A DNA stretch of 64,000 bases from Lucifuga dentata (taxonomy: Eukaryota; Chordata; Actinopteri; Ophidiiformes; Bythitidae), in contig VXCM01000811.1 of the NCBI GenBank assembly GCA_014773175.1, positions 1 through 64,000 of the forward strand. The letters run 5' to 3'. The translations under genes and the position numbers were made by a program. The notes under the pieces are model-generated. The model worked only from the letters and a program-made list of their open reading frames with translations. It did no database searches and was not told where the DNA came from. Positions 11,501 to 22,976 of the stretch are shown here, piece after piece. Each line of letters opens with the position of its first letter. Position 1 is the stretch's first letter.

Positions 11501-12221
11501 GAAAGTGTGCATTTGTTTGTCTCCTTGTCCCAAAAAGTAAGTACTCCTGGACATTCTCATACAGTAGGAAAAAAGGAGATCAGTGATCCATGGGGGCAGA
11601 AAGAACAGTACAGTCAGGGGATTAATCCCATTTGATGTCTCATTGGAGGCACCAGACATACAGTATTATCCCATGTTGCATATCCCAGTCCAGTTGCCTC
11701 TTTAATACTGATGCTGCTTTCTTCCAAACCTTGGTTATTTAAAAAAAAAAAAAAAAAAAAATGATGAAGCTCAGTAATGTAACCTGTCTGCTGAGATCCA
11801 TTCACGATGCAGGCAGAAATCCAGGTAACGAGATAACAAGATGCAAGGTGTGAATGCATTTCCCGACATTGGATGTCATTATCCAGATAACATATCCAGA
11901 TACAGAGATTGCATTTTAATGCAAGGTGTGACAGGGGCGTTAGGGAAGAAATCAGATCAAATTCGGAGGCTGCTGTGGAGGGAAAAGTGAAGTGGGAAAT
12001 TAGATTAGAAAGAAGCCATTTTCATTGACAAACATTTTTATTTTAAATAGGTGTTAATGTGATAGCCAATGCCAATGATGAAAATGATGAAGACCTATAT
12101 ATATATATATATAATGAAACAACAAACTACAGTAGTTTTTATTGATATTTTCTTTACCTTTTACCATGCGACAATAGAAAACTTAGTGCTCATTTTGACT
12201 GATGTTGAACTCAGTCTCCTG

Positions 12222-12254
<33 letters not shown>

Positions 12255-12277
12255 AAAGAGAGAGAGAGAGAGAGAGA
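12222..12277. repeat. Imperfect (GA)n microsatellite
   Basis: GA run interrupted by AAAG units near its middle. Confidence 0.95.
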
Positions 12278-13262
12278 CGAGCAGAAAAACAGATTTAATT
12301 TACCGCAGTGGATTAAGGCAGACAAAAACAAATAAGGAGGTCGTTCTGCACCGAAAAGGTTATTTACCTTAGTTTAAATGTCACCGTTCCTTCCAAACAC
12401 GCTGCCTGTTATTGATTTGTTTCTTTCTCCTCGCCTCTGTGACTCATCCAAAATCATCTTATACGAGCGTCAGAGAGGGCTTGACGTGATTATTGTTACA
12501 GCTGGTTTATGCCAACTGCCTAACTCAATATGAGAGAGAAACGAGAGAAAACATAATTCCATTACAGAGCAGATGAATCAAACATTTATCATCATATTCA
12601 AATATATCTGAATATGTATTTAGATAGATGAGCCCTCTTGTGTAAAAATGCTAAGACAGCCCTCGCCTCATTTACTTGAGGAGTCTCCTTATCATCTTTA
12701 TACACCTGTGTGTCTGTGCATGTGTGTTGAATTTGAGTAATGTAATGGTGGCCACTGGGCTGCTTGTTGCTCTATTCATGTTTTGTGGTCATTTTAGCAG
12801 ATTATAGGCTTAATGGAAATAATATAGGGAAATAACACTGTAAACGTAAATAAATATTTATCCAAAATTACATATTTATATAATTATATCATATAATTCT
12901 TTGTCATATTTTGTTCTTGTTATTTTTTTGTTTTATAATCCCATTTTTGTTTTTGGTCATTATGTGCTTTTTTTCTGTGTTAGACACTCAAATCAATGTA
13001 TCAAGACAAATGCACAGGGAAAGAAAGACAAAAATTTCTAAATGTCACAGTACCCCTTGAAAGAACATTCTTCTCCTCATCTTCTCCGCTAGCGTTACTC
13101 CTCCTCTTCTCCTCCTTCTGCTCCTCCTCCTCCACCTCTTTCTCTCCCACCGCTGTCTCAGTTCATCTCCCTCCATCTCTCTCTCTCTCTCCTGTCTCCC
13201 TGTGCTGAACCAGCCAAGCAGAAAGTTAACTATTACAGATGGATGAAGGAGGATGATAACTA

Positions 13263-13268
<6 letters not shown>

Positions 13269-13304
<36 letters not shown>
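13269..13304. repeat. (GT)n microsatellite
   Basis: Uninterrupted GT run. Confidence 0.95.
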
Positions 13305-13305
<1 letters not shown>

Positions 13306-14181
13306 GGTATGTTTATGATTATCTCAGGCAGTACTGGGGTTCATTGTTGAACACCACAGGACAGTAACAGCTGACATGTTTCATGTTGTGTCACATGTTA
13401 ACACTATTCACAGCTTGACCAACTGTGATTTACATTCGCACAGCTTTGTAGTATTATATTATTTACAGATTTATACTTATTTTCATACATTAACAAAAAA
13501 ATGACAAAAACAGCATACCCAGTTCTTCTCATGGATGCTACAAAAAATATATATAAATAAATAAAATATTTATATGTGGTATACATGTGCCCAAATCCAA
13601 ACCCAAGTCTGACCCATTTGGTTGATTATGATTTGTCACAATCATATGTCATTTCCTGTGATGACATTTATTTATTTTTTATTTAGTAGACTATCTTTGA
13701 TAGCCAATTAGATTAAAATGATGAACACATTTACATTGTCTGTTTCAAACATGGACAATGACTACCTTGATATCTTGGTAAACTTTCCAATAATATCTTG
13801 GTAATAAAATGCACATCTTTAATCTTTCTCAATAATCATGCCATTAATTTCATTTTATAATTGTGATATAAATAGTCTTTGTTCTGGTGATATGATGTTT
13901 TATTGGCTGTATCCTGATGTAGATTTAGTGCAAATTTTTATTAATTCAAGTTTAATTTAGTTGTATTTCTGGTTTTATATATAATTATTTGACAATTTAA
14001 TTGCCAGCCATTTGTGAATTATGCTGTTTAAAATGCAGTATTAGCTTTACTGTTACTGATCCTTTAATAATAAAATTTTCTGTTTAACTAAAAATATCCT
14101 GCCTTTGTACTGCAGTTGCGACTGGTTCTTTAAAAATCAGATTTTAAGATTCCATGCCAAAAACAGTGTGTTTAACTAAAA

Positions 14182-14304
14182 AAAAGAAAAAAAAAAAGTA
14201 AGATTGACTCACATATCATTATCAGGCTTTCCTTACAGTCAGNAAAAGAAAAAAAAAAAGTAAGATTGACTCACATATCATTATCAGGCTTTCCTTACAG
14301 TCAG
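14182..14304. other. Assembly join: identical 61-bp copies around a single N at 14243
   Basis: 14182-14242 and 14244-14304 are identical (poly-A-rich start, then GTAAGATTGACTCACATATC and onward to CAGTCAG), separated by one N. This is the pattern left when two contig ends that overlap are joined without merging. The second copy is probably not real. Confidence 0.85.
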
Positions 14305-14470
14305 ATATCAATTATAGTTATCTGTTATTATTTGAGCTGTACTGTAAACATCTTGACTGCATCATTATTTATTATTTTGTGCAAGTTAAAGAGCCTGATG
14401 GGAAGTTAAAGGGGCTGATGGGAAGGTAAGCGCTCATTCCCCTCAGCTGTTCTGCTTTTCAACCTACTAT

Positions 14471-14607
14471 ATGGAACATAATGTACCGTGTCTTCCCTCT
14501 GCTGTCACGTTGAATCTGACTCTTGAGGTTTACGGCTTGATCTCTGCTCTACGTGTTCTACCACAGCAGCAATGCTTGGAAATGTTTTATTTCGCAGGAG
14601 TGTGCAG
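14471..14607 (+). other. Open frame ending in a consensus donor (candidate alternative first exon, weak)
   Basis: ATG at 14471 opens a 45-codon frame that reaches GTGCAG|GTGAGT at 14607 with two bases left over. That is the phase needed to join the UCR1 exon at 63261. A second in-frame ATG lies at 14582 (MFYFAGVC before the junction). The residues resemble no PDE4 leader I know, and codon use is unremarkable. A chance match is more likely than not. Confidence 0.15.
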
Positions 14608-16527
14608 GTGAGTGAACTGGTGAACTACGGGGTTGTCAGCCCTTCATCAGTCCAACCAGTTTGTTAGGAGGTTGACTAGAGGTTATCTTGATGCTACTGG
14701 ATGTGTATAATTTGTCTGAATGATGTCAAGACATGATTGTTACATAATCATTTTGAATTTCCATATAAAAGCAATGTATGATGGTTGTTAGAAATGAATA
14801 AAATGTGAAATTTAGTTGCATTTATTGACTACGCATCCTAACATGTTATATTTTCTGTAAACTTTCTAGCCTTTTCTTTTTTTTTTTTTTTTTTTTTTAC
14901 CTGCAAATATGAATTTCTAATAGCCAATTTTTGTCTGAATTTAGGCTGGAAAATAATGCTGTGAATAAAAAAAAATGCATATTAAACAAATCCAAATGTA
15001 AAACAAGAATGCCAGATACAATCTTGAATCTACTGGATTTTATGGTACACAAGAAAACTTGAATTGTCAATTTCTGTATCGCAGACACAGTATGATCAAA
15101 GACAATATCATTCTGCAATTTTATTTATGAGTTGTCAATAATCACAGTGTACTATATCTCTGAGAGTTGCCGTTTGCTGCTCTGCAGGCTCTTTACCCGG
15201 GGTCTCTGTAAAACATGTGACCTTTACGGCCAGCATTCAGGAACCTGGAAAAAGCCATTTGTCTTCATTATATTCTGTGCTCTCTCCCNCCCCCGGCTCT
15301 TTATACAGCTGCCCTCCCCCATCCGCCTTGGCGTCTAGCCTCCAATGATAATGTGACATTTGTAATGGCGTCTCAGTGGTAGTTACATCAAATTTGGGAT
15401 GCTGCAGAAGCTGTTTTTCACACCTTTCTTGCCAGTATTTAAAATCTTATTTGTTACAGACATTCTCACCCATATGCCCATTTTATATCTGGGCCTAAAT
15501 CATTAGAAAATGCCATAAACAGAACAGGGGCACCGGGAAATCAACCAACTGTGTCTTTTTGTAGGGCAATAATAATTTAGAATTGATTTATCTTTTTCAC
15601 CACTGGCCTGGTTCTCTTGATTTATATTTCACTGCAGCGCTGTGGTTCATCATGCAGGACACACCTGCACTTATGCATGCAAGTAGCGCATGAACACACG
15701 CACGCACATGCACACACAAACATAGGCAAATAAAGGAGAGAAAGAGAGAATGAGATACACAGAACAAGACTAATAAGTTGCTATTTCAGTTCATGGTGAG
15801 AGGAGTTTGTGTGCCATGTAGGAGAGCCATGCTTGTATTTATACATTTTCAGTTTTGATTATTGAAAATTCAGTGTGAACATAAACAAGAGTAAATATAC
15901 AAAGTGAATATATAAGAATATATGTACAGTACGCACCCTTAATTAAACTTTGAAGCTTGTATGATTTTATGAGATGCAGTTTTTGCTTGTTGCACATAGC
16001 TTTATCCTTCTTAGAGGAGTACAGCTGTGTCATTAACCTATCACTTACAGTATAAAGACTGATTGTGCCTTTGTGTGTGTGTGTGCGTGCACATGCTCCT
16101 GAGCATGTGAAGTACCAGCTGCACATTTTTCTCAGCAGAGCATTGGCATTCATTAAAGCTAATAAGAAGAGCTCTAAAGCAGTATTTGCACGAGTTGAGC
16201 TAAGCAGAATATAACAGCACATTTCCTCTCTGCCTTTTCTTTTCTCACAAAAAAGTAGTGATTCTTCCTGTCTGTCAGAGTGACTGAAAGACATTGTGGC
16301 AACATCCTGCTTCTTCTTCTGGTAAGAATGTGTGCTGATGCAGAAACGAGGCAAAGCAGCATTGTGCTTCATCTTATCAAATGAGCACAGACTCGCTGGA
16401 TCATAATGCTGAAATTATTGTAGCTGAAGTTATTATAATAAGTTGTATCAGTATTTGATAAGCAAAGAACATTGTTCTTCAGATCCAAAGAGGTGTTCCT
16501 AAGCACAAGTTTAGTGGGAGTAGGGTC
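14608..16527. other. Intron segment with no exon seen
   Basis: AT-rich sequence with poly-T at 14876-14899, an N in a C-run at 15289 and short GT or CA runs. The 177-residue minus-strand open frame at 15839-16372 has no recognisable domain, no splice context and AT-rich codons, so it is taken as chance. Confidence 0.5.
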
Positions 16528-16712
16528 TTAAAGTGCCAGTACCTAAAACAGATTGTTTTTACTCAGTGTGGACAGTGATGCTGCAGCAAGTGAAAGTAGG
16601 ATCAACGTGTTATTTTTAACATTAAAGCACTGCAAAGGTTTCAATAAGAGGAACTCTAAAAGAATTTAAGAACATCAAAATTTGTATAATATGTATAATA
16701 TGTCCTCTTTAA
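16528..16712. mobile_element. TTAA-flanked MITE, family B, short copy
   Basis: Bounded by TTAA at 16528-16531 and 16709-16712. It shares ACTCAGTGTGGAC, GCTGCAGCAAG, GCAAAGGTTTCAA and the terminal AATATGTCCTCTTTAA with copies at 24150, 52750 and 55577. Confidence 0.6.
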
Positions 16713-17588
16713 ATCAAATCATATAGGATGCTTTGATTTTAGCTCCTGAGTGATGCAACAAGTCTGACTGCAGATCATCTGCAGCCTGATTGAAGACCTT
16801 TGGAAAAATGTGTCAGTGCTTGTTGGACGGAAGGTGAAATTAATCACACAAATTGTTTTACAAATCCTCACATTTTCATATCAAGCCAACAGGGACACAG
16901 TGTTTGTTGATTGTCTGACTAACACTCTTACGTTCATTATTATTCTCGTTGCTGCTGTCTGATAAACAAAACATTTGCAACACATTAACACTTTTTCTCA
17001 TCACCATCCTCATCTTCATCACCATTTACCACTTTTTCCTCCTTATCGTCTATAGATCCTTATCGTCTGCTCCTTCTGTCACTTTTCTTCGACGACACCA
17101 CTGTAGCGTGACTTTAGGAATGTGTCAGTATATTTTAACAGCAATGTGTGTGCTTCTGTGTATGTCCATCTGTGCCCGTGATTGTGTGTATGTGAGCGTG
17201 TGTGTCTGTGTGTGTGTGTGAACATGCACACACATCTGCTGTCTACTTGACTTATTGTCACCGCAGGCCTATGGGGAAACCACCACCCACACACTTTGAG
17301 AGATGCTCTGTGTGTGTGTGTGTGGGTGAGTGGGTTTTAAAAGATGCAGTATGTTATTTGCTGATTCTTTGCTAAGAGAATTACTCACTAATATGACTCA
17401 CTAGCAAGGACTGAACAGTTGTGTTGAGCAGTTTTTCTGACCCATATTGGAATTGTGACTTATATTGTGCTTATTTTACAGTTCTCTAAATACAACTCTC
17501 GGTCTGTATTGGTTTTTCACATTGCATCGAACATCAACCAGCACAAAAACACTGCACTGTAAAATATGACAAATTGATCTTACAGTCT
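16713..17588. other. Intron segment with no exon seen
   Basis: Short GT and CA runs near 17140-17240 and 17310-17325. Nothing else is recognised. Confidence 0.5.
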
Positions 17589-17811
17589 ACACTGTAAAAT
17601 GTGAAAAGTTGATCTTACTTTAAAAAAGCTAGGAAACCAATTGCCTTGAAAAAGGTAAGTAAATATAACTATTAGTCTTAAGTTATGTTTACTTTGTCTA
17701 CTTGAACTATATATTTATGCTACTGAACGTTATATTTACTTACCTTTTTCAAGGCAATCAGTTTCATAGATTTTTTTTTAAGTAAGATCAACCTTTCACA
17801 TTTTACAGTGT
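17589..17811. mobile_element. Foldback MITE with ACACTGTAAAATG termini
   Basis: Left arm ACACTGTAAAATGTGAAAAG... and right arm ending CATTTTACAGTGT are inverted copies. They extend about 85 bp inward to the shared GCCTTGAAAAAGGTAAGTAA. A further partial terminus (GCACTGTAAAATATGACAAA) lies just upstream near 17551. No transposase is present. Confidence 0.7.
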
Positions 17812-17994
17812 GAAGTAATAATTTAATTTTCTAGTTTGGCCAATTTACAGAATCATCTTTTACTTTTATTAGCTACAGCTGATAAAATCTGAAACAGCAA
17901 GAGCTAAAACTTAGCTAGCAAACCAACTAGCTCATAAACCCCTTTTTAAAATATAATTGTAACTTATGTAGGTTGTGATTAAAATTATAGCTCT

Positions 17995-18033
17995 TAATGA
18001 AATCCCAACCTTGTTCAGATTGGGATTTCATTA
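17995..18033. repeat. Short perfect hairpin
   Basis: TAATGAAATCCCAA and TTGGGATTTCATTA are inverted copies (14-bp arms) around an 11-base loop. No poly-U follows and no RNA family is recognised. Confidence 0.7.
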
Positions 18034-18094
18034 GGAAAATTGATTCATCTGTCAGTCTGCCTGTTTATTAGTTTGCCTCATATGGCAGAGGAAG

Positions 18095-18133
<39 letters not shown>

Positions 18134-18182
18134 AGTAGTCCAAAATTCTGTTCCAAATACTCTTTTAGCCTGTGTGGAGGGC

Positions 18183-18652
18183 TTAAAGGACTATATCGGT
18201 GGTTCTGAATGTTTGAGCCCAAGAAATTCTACTCATGTACACGTTAAATTACAGCCAACCCATTTTCAGAAACAAGAAACTGTATTTCAGTTTTTACTTA
18301 GTAAGTTTTCAAAATCAAAAGTTCAGCTGATACACCCACCTTAAAATTCAGTGTTTTGCCTGCTAACACTTATACACAATTGCAGAGGGCATGTTCATTT
18401 TAATTTCTCAGTAAAAGCTGGCCTTTCTCCTGGGACTACGTTCCCTGGCAGAGACATACATTTTGTTCCCTGCAGCTTCATGTTGGACTGATTAAATTAA
18501 GTGACTCAGACAAAAGACTAAAATGATATGTTGTTCGCTGTGATGGAAGCTATTAAAATTTAATAGCAGTAACTGGTTAGCAGTAATGTAACATGTATGA
18601 GGGAACTGTTTATTGGGCTCAAACCTGCAAAACCACTGGTATGGTCCTTTAT
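18183..18652. mobile_element. Family A MITE (first duplicated copy)
   Basis: Left end TTAA-AGGACTATATCGGTGGTT; right end is the inverted ACCACTGGTATGGTCCT-TTAT. Inverted termini are about 36 bp. It lies inside the duplicated unit. Confidence 0.65.
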
Positions 18653-18706
18653 GATCCAAATAATGTTGATGTTTATATTTATGATGTTTCTATTAATCTG
18701 AGACTT

Positions 18707-18747
<41 letters not shown>

Positions 18748-18794
18748 TAGTCCAAAATTCTGTTCCAAATACTCTTTTAGCCTGTGTGGAGGGC

Positions 18795-19264
18795 TTAAAG
18801 GACTATATCGGTGGTTCTGAATGTTTGAGCCCAAGAAATTCTACTCATGTACACGTTAAATTACAGCCAACCCATTTTCAGAAACAAGAAACTGTATTTC
18901 AGTTTTTACTTAGTAAGTTTTCAAAATCAAAAGTTCAGCTGATACACCCACCTTAAAATTCAGTGTTTTGCCTGCTAACACTTATACACAATTGCAGAGG
19001 GCATGTTCATTTTAATTTCTCAGTAAAAGCTGGCCTTTCTCCTGGGACTACGTTCCCTGGCAGAGACATACATTTTGTTCCCTGCAGCTTCATGTTGGAC
19101 TGATTAAATTAAGTGACTCAGACAAAAGACTAAAATGATATGTTGTTCGCTGTGATGGAAGCTATTAAAATTTAATAGCAGTAACTGGTTAGCAGTAATG
19201 TAACATGTATGAGGGAACTGTTTATTGGGCTCAAACCTGCAAAACCACTGGTATGGTCCTTTAT
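18795..19264. mobile_element. Family A MITE (second duplicated copy)
   Basis: Same as the copy 612 bp upstream, with no difference seen. Confidence 0.65.
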
Positions 19265-19318
19265 GATCCAAATAATGTTGATGTTTATATTTATGATGTT
19301 TCTATTAATCTGAGACTT

Positions 19319-19320
<2 letters not shown>

Positions 19321-19357
<37 letters not shown>
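19321..19357. repeat. (GT)n microsatellite closing the duplication
   Basis: Uninterrupted GT run, the third of three that bracket the duplicated units (others at about 18095-18132 and 18709-18745). Confidence 0.95.
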
Positions 19358-19364
<7 letters not shown>

Positions 19365-21779
19365 TATTGGAGGCCTGAGGGTCACAGACAGACAGTTTAT
19401 TCATGCTGGGATTTTGGCTCAGGATCTTGGAATCAAATCCACATTGTGTGTGTGTGTGTTCCTACAGTATATGATTATCATTTTGTTTGTGTTTATGTCA
19501 GGATTTCAGTTCTGAATTAAAGCTACAAAATTCTGCCTCTCATTATCGTGAACCGAATAATAAGCTTGAAGTGTTTTGTCTAGCTTGAACCATCCAGAGG
19601 CCAAATACATTTCAGATATTAACAGAATGTGTCTGATAGCAAATTTGCCTCTTGAGTGGGATTTACCACACATGAACAGTTGGCATTATAATACTTAAAA
19701 TTTCATTTATATTGTATTTTTTCCCAACATTGTTTGGTCAAAACTGTCTTCAAACAGGTTAAAGTGAATGTTATGAGACACTTTGACCCAGATCTGCTTT
19801 GTGTTCTCTGTTTATATTCTTCTTTCTCACCTTCCTCCTCCTCCTCCTCCTCTCTCTCATTTTGTCTCTATTATGTTCATCCCATGATTAAAGCTGAGTT
19901 TGCCTCAGAGTCCACCTCTGTTCATTAGCGTGCTCTCCAGCAGCGTTTGTTTAGTTAGTGTCACATTGATTTATACACACACATGCTGTGAGAAGCCTTT
20001 TCCCACTGACTTCTTTAATACTCTTCAGCCCTACACACAGAGTGAAAGTGGGCAGCGGGCATGCTTAACCTTTATGTTTTAGAGCTGCTCTGCATTCTCC
20101 TTTCCTCACTTTTCACTGCTTGCTATCACCTAACAGAGTTTGTGCTTAAGTGTAAAGTTTTCTCATCACCTGATTAAATTGACCTTGTTTGAAAGAATAG
20201 TGACATCTGTCTGCTGTTTTACAGTGACGAGCAGCATTTCATATCTACAGGACTCCACTTTGAAAGCAATGCACACACACGATGCAGGATCACCTTCCTT
20301 TAATAGCTGTTTACCTCTAGATGTGACAAGCTAACAAATCAAAAACAATAACAGGCTGCGATGCAATCACACTCTGCAGCAAGGTTAGGGAATAAAAGAT
20401 ACGAGAGTTCACTCAGATTTGGCTTTTTTTTATAATACAAATCAAATTAGATATGTTAATTTTTTTTTTTTTTTAACATCCTCTGGATCTGTATCCATAA
20501 TTGTTAAAAATAATTCAAAATACTGCTGTATCAGTATCATTGTAGGTAGTACACATCAGTGGTAGATACATGTTTCTAGTCTTATTTGTTAATGTAGATG
20601 AATGCCATAAATGACATTTGTCTGTGACCCCCTGTGAGCATATTTTAGTCCACCAGATCTTGATAAATATCTGGATCTGGGCTAAATTGCACTTGTGATA
20701 ATCCATCATGGGATACATATGCATCAAGATTGGTGTCTTAGTTTGTCAACAAACACCTGTCTAGCAATATTAAAGAAAATCAAATCCTTTCTCCCTTGAC
20801 CCGAGTCTCAACTGTCTATTTAATATAATTGTAAAGTGAATAATCAGAAAAAAATACCACTCTCATGACTAAAAATTGTAATCAAAATATAGATTGATAG
20901 ATTGCTCGATAATTGAAATATTATTTATAGCTCTAAAATACTTATATAGTACTTACCATTTTCACATTACTTGACTTCATTCACAATCTCAAAAATCCCA
21001 TTCAGATTTTTCTGATGAAGTTGTAGATAAGAGCATGTTTGTCATTAAGCTGGATTCTGCCGAGAGATATCTGGCAGCCTCCATGTACAACATTAGAGTT
21101 ACTATTAATAACAGCAAGCTGCACGGCAGTAATACTCACTTTCACACATTCAATGATCTGGTTCATCGTGAGTACAAGCAGTTGAGACACTGAGATAAAC
21201 GCTGGGCTCCGTCTGTTTTATTCACCACCATCAGAAATAATGTGTTCAGCATCATAGTCCCTTCTTACTTATCTTACTTATCCTCCACTGCTGCCATTGC
21301 TGTTTCTGATTTACAAGATTACAGTTAAAAAACTGAGATAGGCTGTCCACTTTGTGAGGCCACTTATGTCTCCCGTGGACTTGTGGGTTAAAGGACCCAG
21401 TATACTTCATACGACCCTTTCTGGGCTAAAAGATATCTTGCAAGACTCAGTGATGCTGTGATTCAGGCTCTTCCTGTTTTGTTTGTTGGCCTCCAGGGTG
21501 AGCTTGTCTTTTATGTTTTCTACTTCTGATACCTCTCCTTGGCTATAATTGGTCCTAAAATCACATGGCTGGTTGCATCACCGGTGAGAGGTCTGGGAGC
21601 AGAGCTTGACCTTTGTTTTTTGCTGATTCCCTACATCCTCTGCTGTTGGAGCAACACGTCTATAAACTCTGCATTTGTCCAGTAAACAGAGAAAATTCTC
21701 TTCCAACTCTGATTTAGATGATGAACAAACCATCTGCTTCTCTGCCTTCTTTTTGTCCCTAAATAAACTATCCACTGCC
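19358..21779. other. Intron segment, no exon seen
   Basis: AT-rich unique-looking sequence with poly-T near 20460 and a (TCC)n stretch near 19832-19852. The part at 21190-21780 is less AT-rich and adjoins a LINE tail, so it may be older retrotransposon sequence, but no protein match is recognised. Confidence 0.45.
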
Positions 21780-22100
21780 AGTTCCATTCATCTATCCATT
21801 TTCTTCCGCTTATCTGGGTCTGGATCAATGTGTCTCCGGTTTGGTCATGGGAGATTCCTAGGCGTTCCCAGGCCAGATGGGATATGTAATACTCCAGCAT
21901 ATTCTGGGTCTGCCCTGGGGTCTCCTCCCAGTTGGACATGCCCGAAAATCCTCCGAAGGGAGACATCCTAATCAGATTCCCGAACCACCTGAAGTGGCTC
22001 CTTTCAGTACCAAGGAGCAATGGTTCCACTTTGAGCCTCTCCTTACCCTGTCTCTAAGGGTGAACTCAGCCACCCTTAAAGCTCATTTTGGCCAAATCCT
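21780..22100 (-). mobile_element. LINE tail fragment (C-terminal end of a reverse-transcriptase ORF)
   Basis: Read on the minus strand, this gives SHFRWFGNLIRMSPFGGF and later SHLAWERLGI. These match the far C-terminal part of non-LTR retrotransposon proteins abundant in fish genomes, usually seen as RWFGHLVRMP and SRLAWERLG. The plus strand shows the familiar GGCGTTCCCAGGCCAG and CTCCTCCCAGTTGGACATGC. It is 5'-truncated, as is usual for LINE copies, and decayed. Confidence 0.7.
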
Positions 22101-22215
22101 CTCCTTTTATTGTAAGCCTCTTTCCCTCTGGTGAACAAGCGAATCATGACCATTCTGCACCCCCTAAAAAGGACTCCAGTTGTTAAGAACTATTCTGTGC
22201 AGGTTGTTCTAGGAT

Positions 22216-22435
22216 CTAATTTCTCAAGTATTGGTCCTCAAGACCCTCAACACTGCATAATTTCCATTTTTGCCTGTTCTACCAACACCTGATTAGCTGA
22301 ATTATGTGTGTTTAGGCAATCAAGATATGAGAGGCACCAACTCTTGATCAAGTTAATAAACTTGATTTAGCTCATCAGGTGTGAGTAGAGAAAACATGCA
22401 GTGTTGTGGGTCCTGAAGACCAGGATGGAACGTAG
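22216..22435. mobile_element. hAT-type MITE with target-site duplication
   Basis: The element is flanked by GTTCTAGGAT at 22206-22215 and again at 22436-22445, a 10-bp direct repeat compatible with the 8-bp hAT duplication plus chance matches. The termini are inverted copies: TTGGTCCTCAAGACC with CAACACTGCAT on the left, ATGCAGTGTTGTGGGTCCTGAAGACCAGG on the right side in parts. The inner CACCTGATTAGCTGA and TCATCAGGTGTGAG also pair. Confidence 0.75.
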
Positions 22436-22841
22436 GTTCTAGGATGTGTTCACTGGCCTGGGACTTTAAGAGGACCAAGGTCAACATGGAGGGGGGCCTT
22501 TCCAGCCTCTCTAATATATGGTATCGTCTCTATTTGATGGAAACACCATAACTCAGTGACAGCACAAGAAACGTCATATTGGAAAACATTCCAGGGACCA
22601 ACATTCCACTGAGATAAACACTCACACATACAGATAAACAAACTCACACAGAGGTGTACTGTATGCAGACACACTCACATGTGCAGCCATTCATGAATGT
22701 ACACACATACACACCAAAAGCATACAGAGATTGATGTTAAAAAGGAAAATATATAGATATAAAGAAAATATATAAAACTTCTTATAGACGAGTTAATGAG
22801 GAAAACATTCCAGTAGGGCAGTGGGCTCTGAAGCCTCTTAT

Positions 22842-22845
<4 letters not shown>

Positions 22846-22885
<40 letters not shown>

Positions 22886-22911
22886 AGCTAATTACTTGGA
22901 TCAGTTAGCAN

Positions 22912-22951
<40 letters not shown>

Positions 22952-22976
22952 AGCTAATTACTTGGATCAGTTAGCA
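22846..22976. other. Assembly join: repeated (CA)n-flank around a single N at 22911
   Basis: The (CA)n run plus CTGAGCTAATTACTTGGATC and AGTTAGCA occurs on both sides of the N. This is probably a false duplication from unmerged contig ends in a microsatellite. Confidence 0.8.

Larger units (their letters stand above)
7441..14181. other. Intron segment: microsatellites and low complexity, no exon seen
   Basis: Holds (GT)n at 8408-8448, (TC)n at 8503-8543, pyrimidine-rich DNA at 10580-10730, a poly-T with an N at 11213, (TA)n at 12096-12113, (GA)n at 12222-12277 and (GT)n at 13269-13304. Short open frames lie mostly over these repeats. Two copies of AATGCAAGGTGTG near 11850 and 11920 suggest an old repeat not identified here. 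Confidence 0.55.
18134..19320 (+). repeat. Identical tandem duplication, 575-bp copies at 612-bp offset
   Basis: 18134-18708 and 18746-19320 appear base-for-base identical by eye. Each is preceded by a (GT)n run, and a third (GT)n run closes the array. The arrangement suggests either very recent unequal exchange between the GT tracts or an assembly error. Each copy contains a family A MITE. Confidence 0.85.

Noticed and set aside
15839..16372. 177-residue minus-strand open frame, among the longest in the window
   Set aside because: No domain, AT-rich chance codons, no splice context and no promoter. A frame of this length is expected now and then in 64 kb.
18134..19320. Repeated units considered as a CRISPR-like or satellite array
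   Set aside because: Only two copies of 575 bp, each a MITE with flanks, with no spacers and a eukaryotic context.
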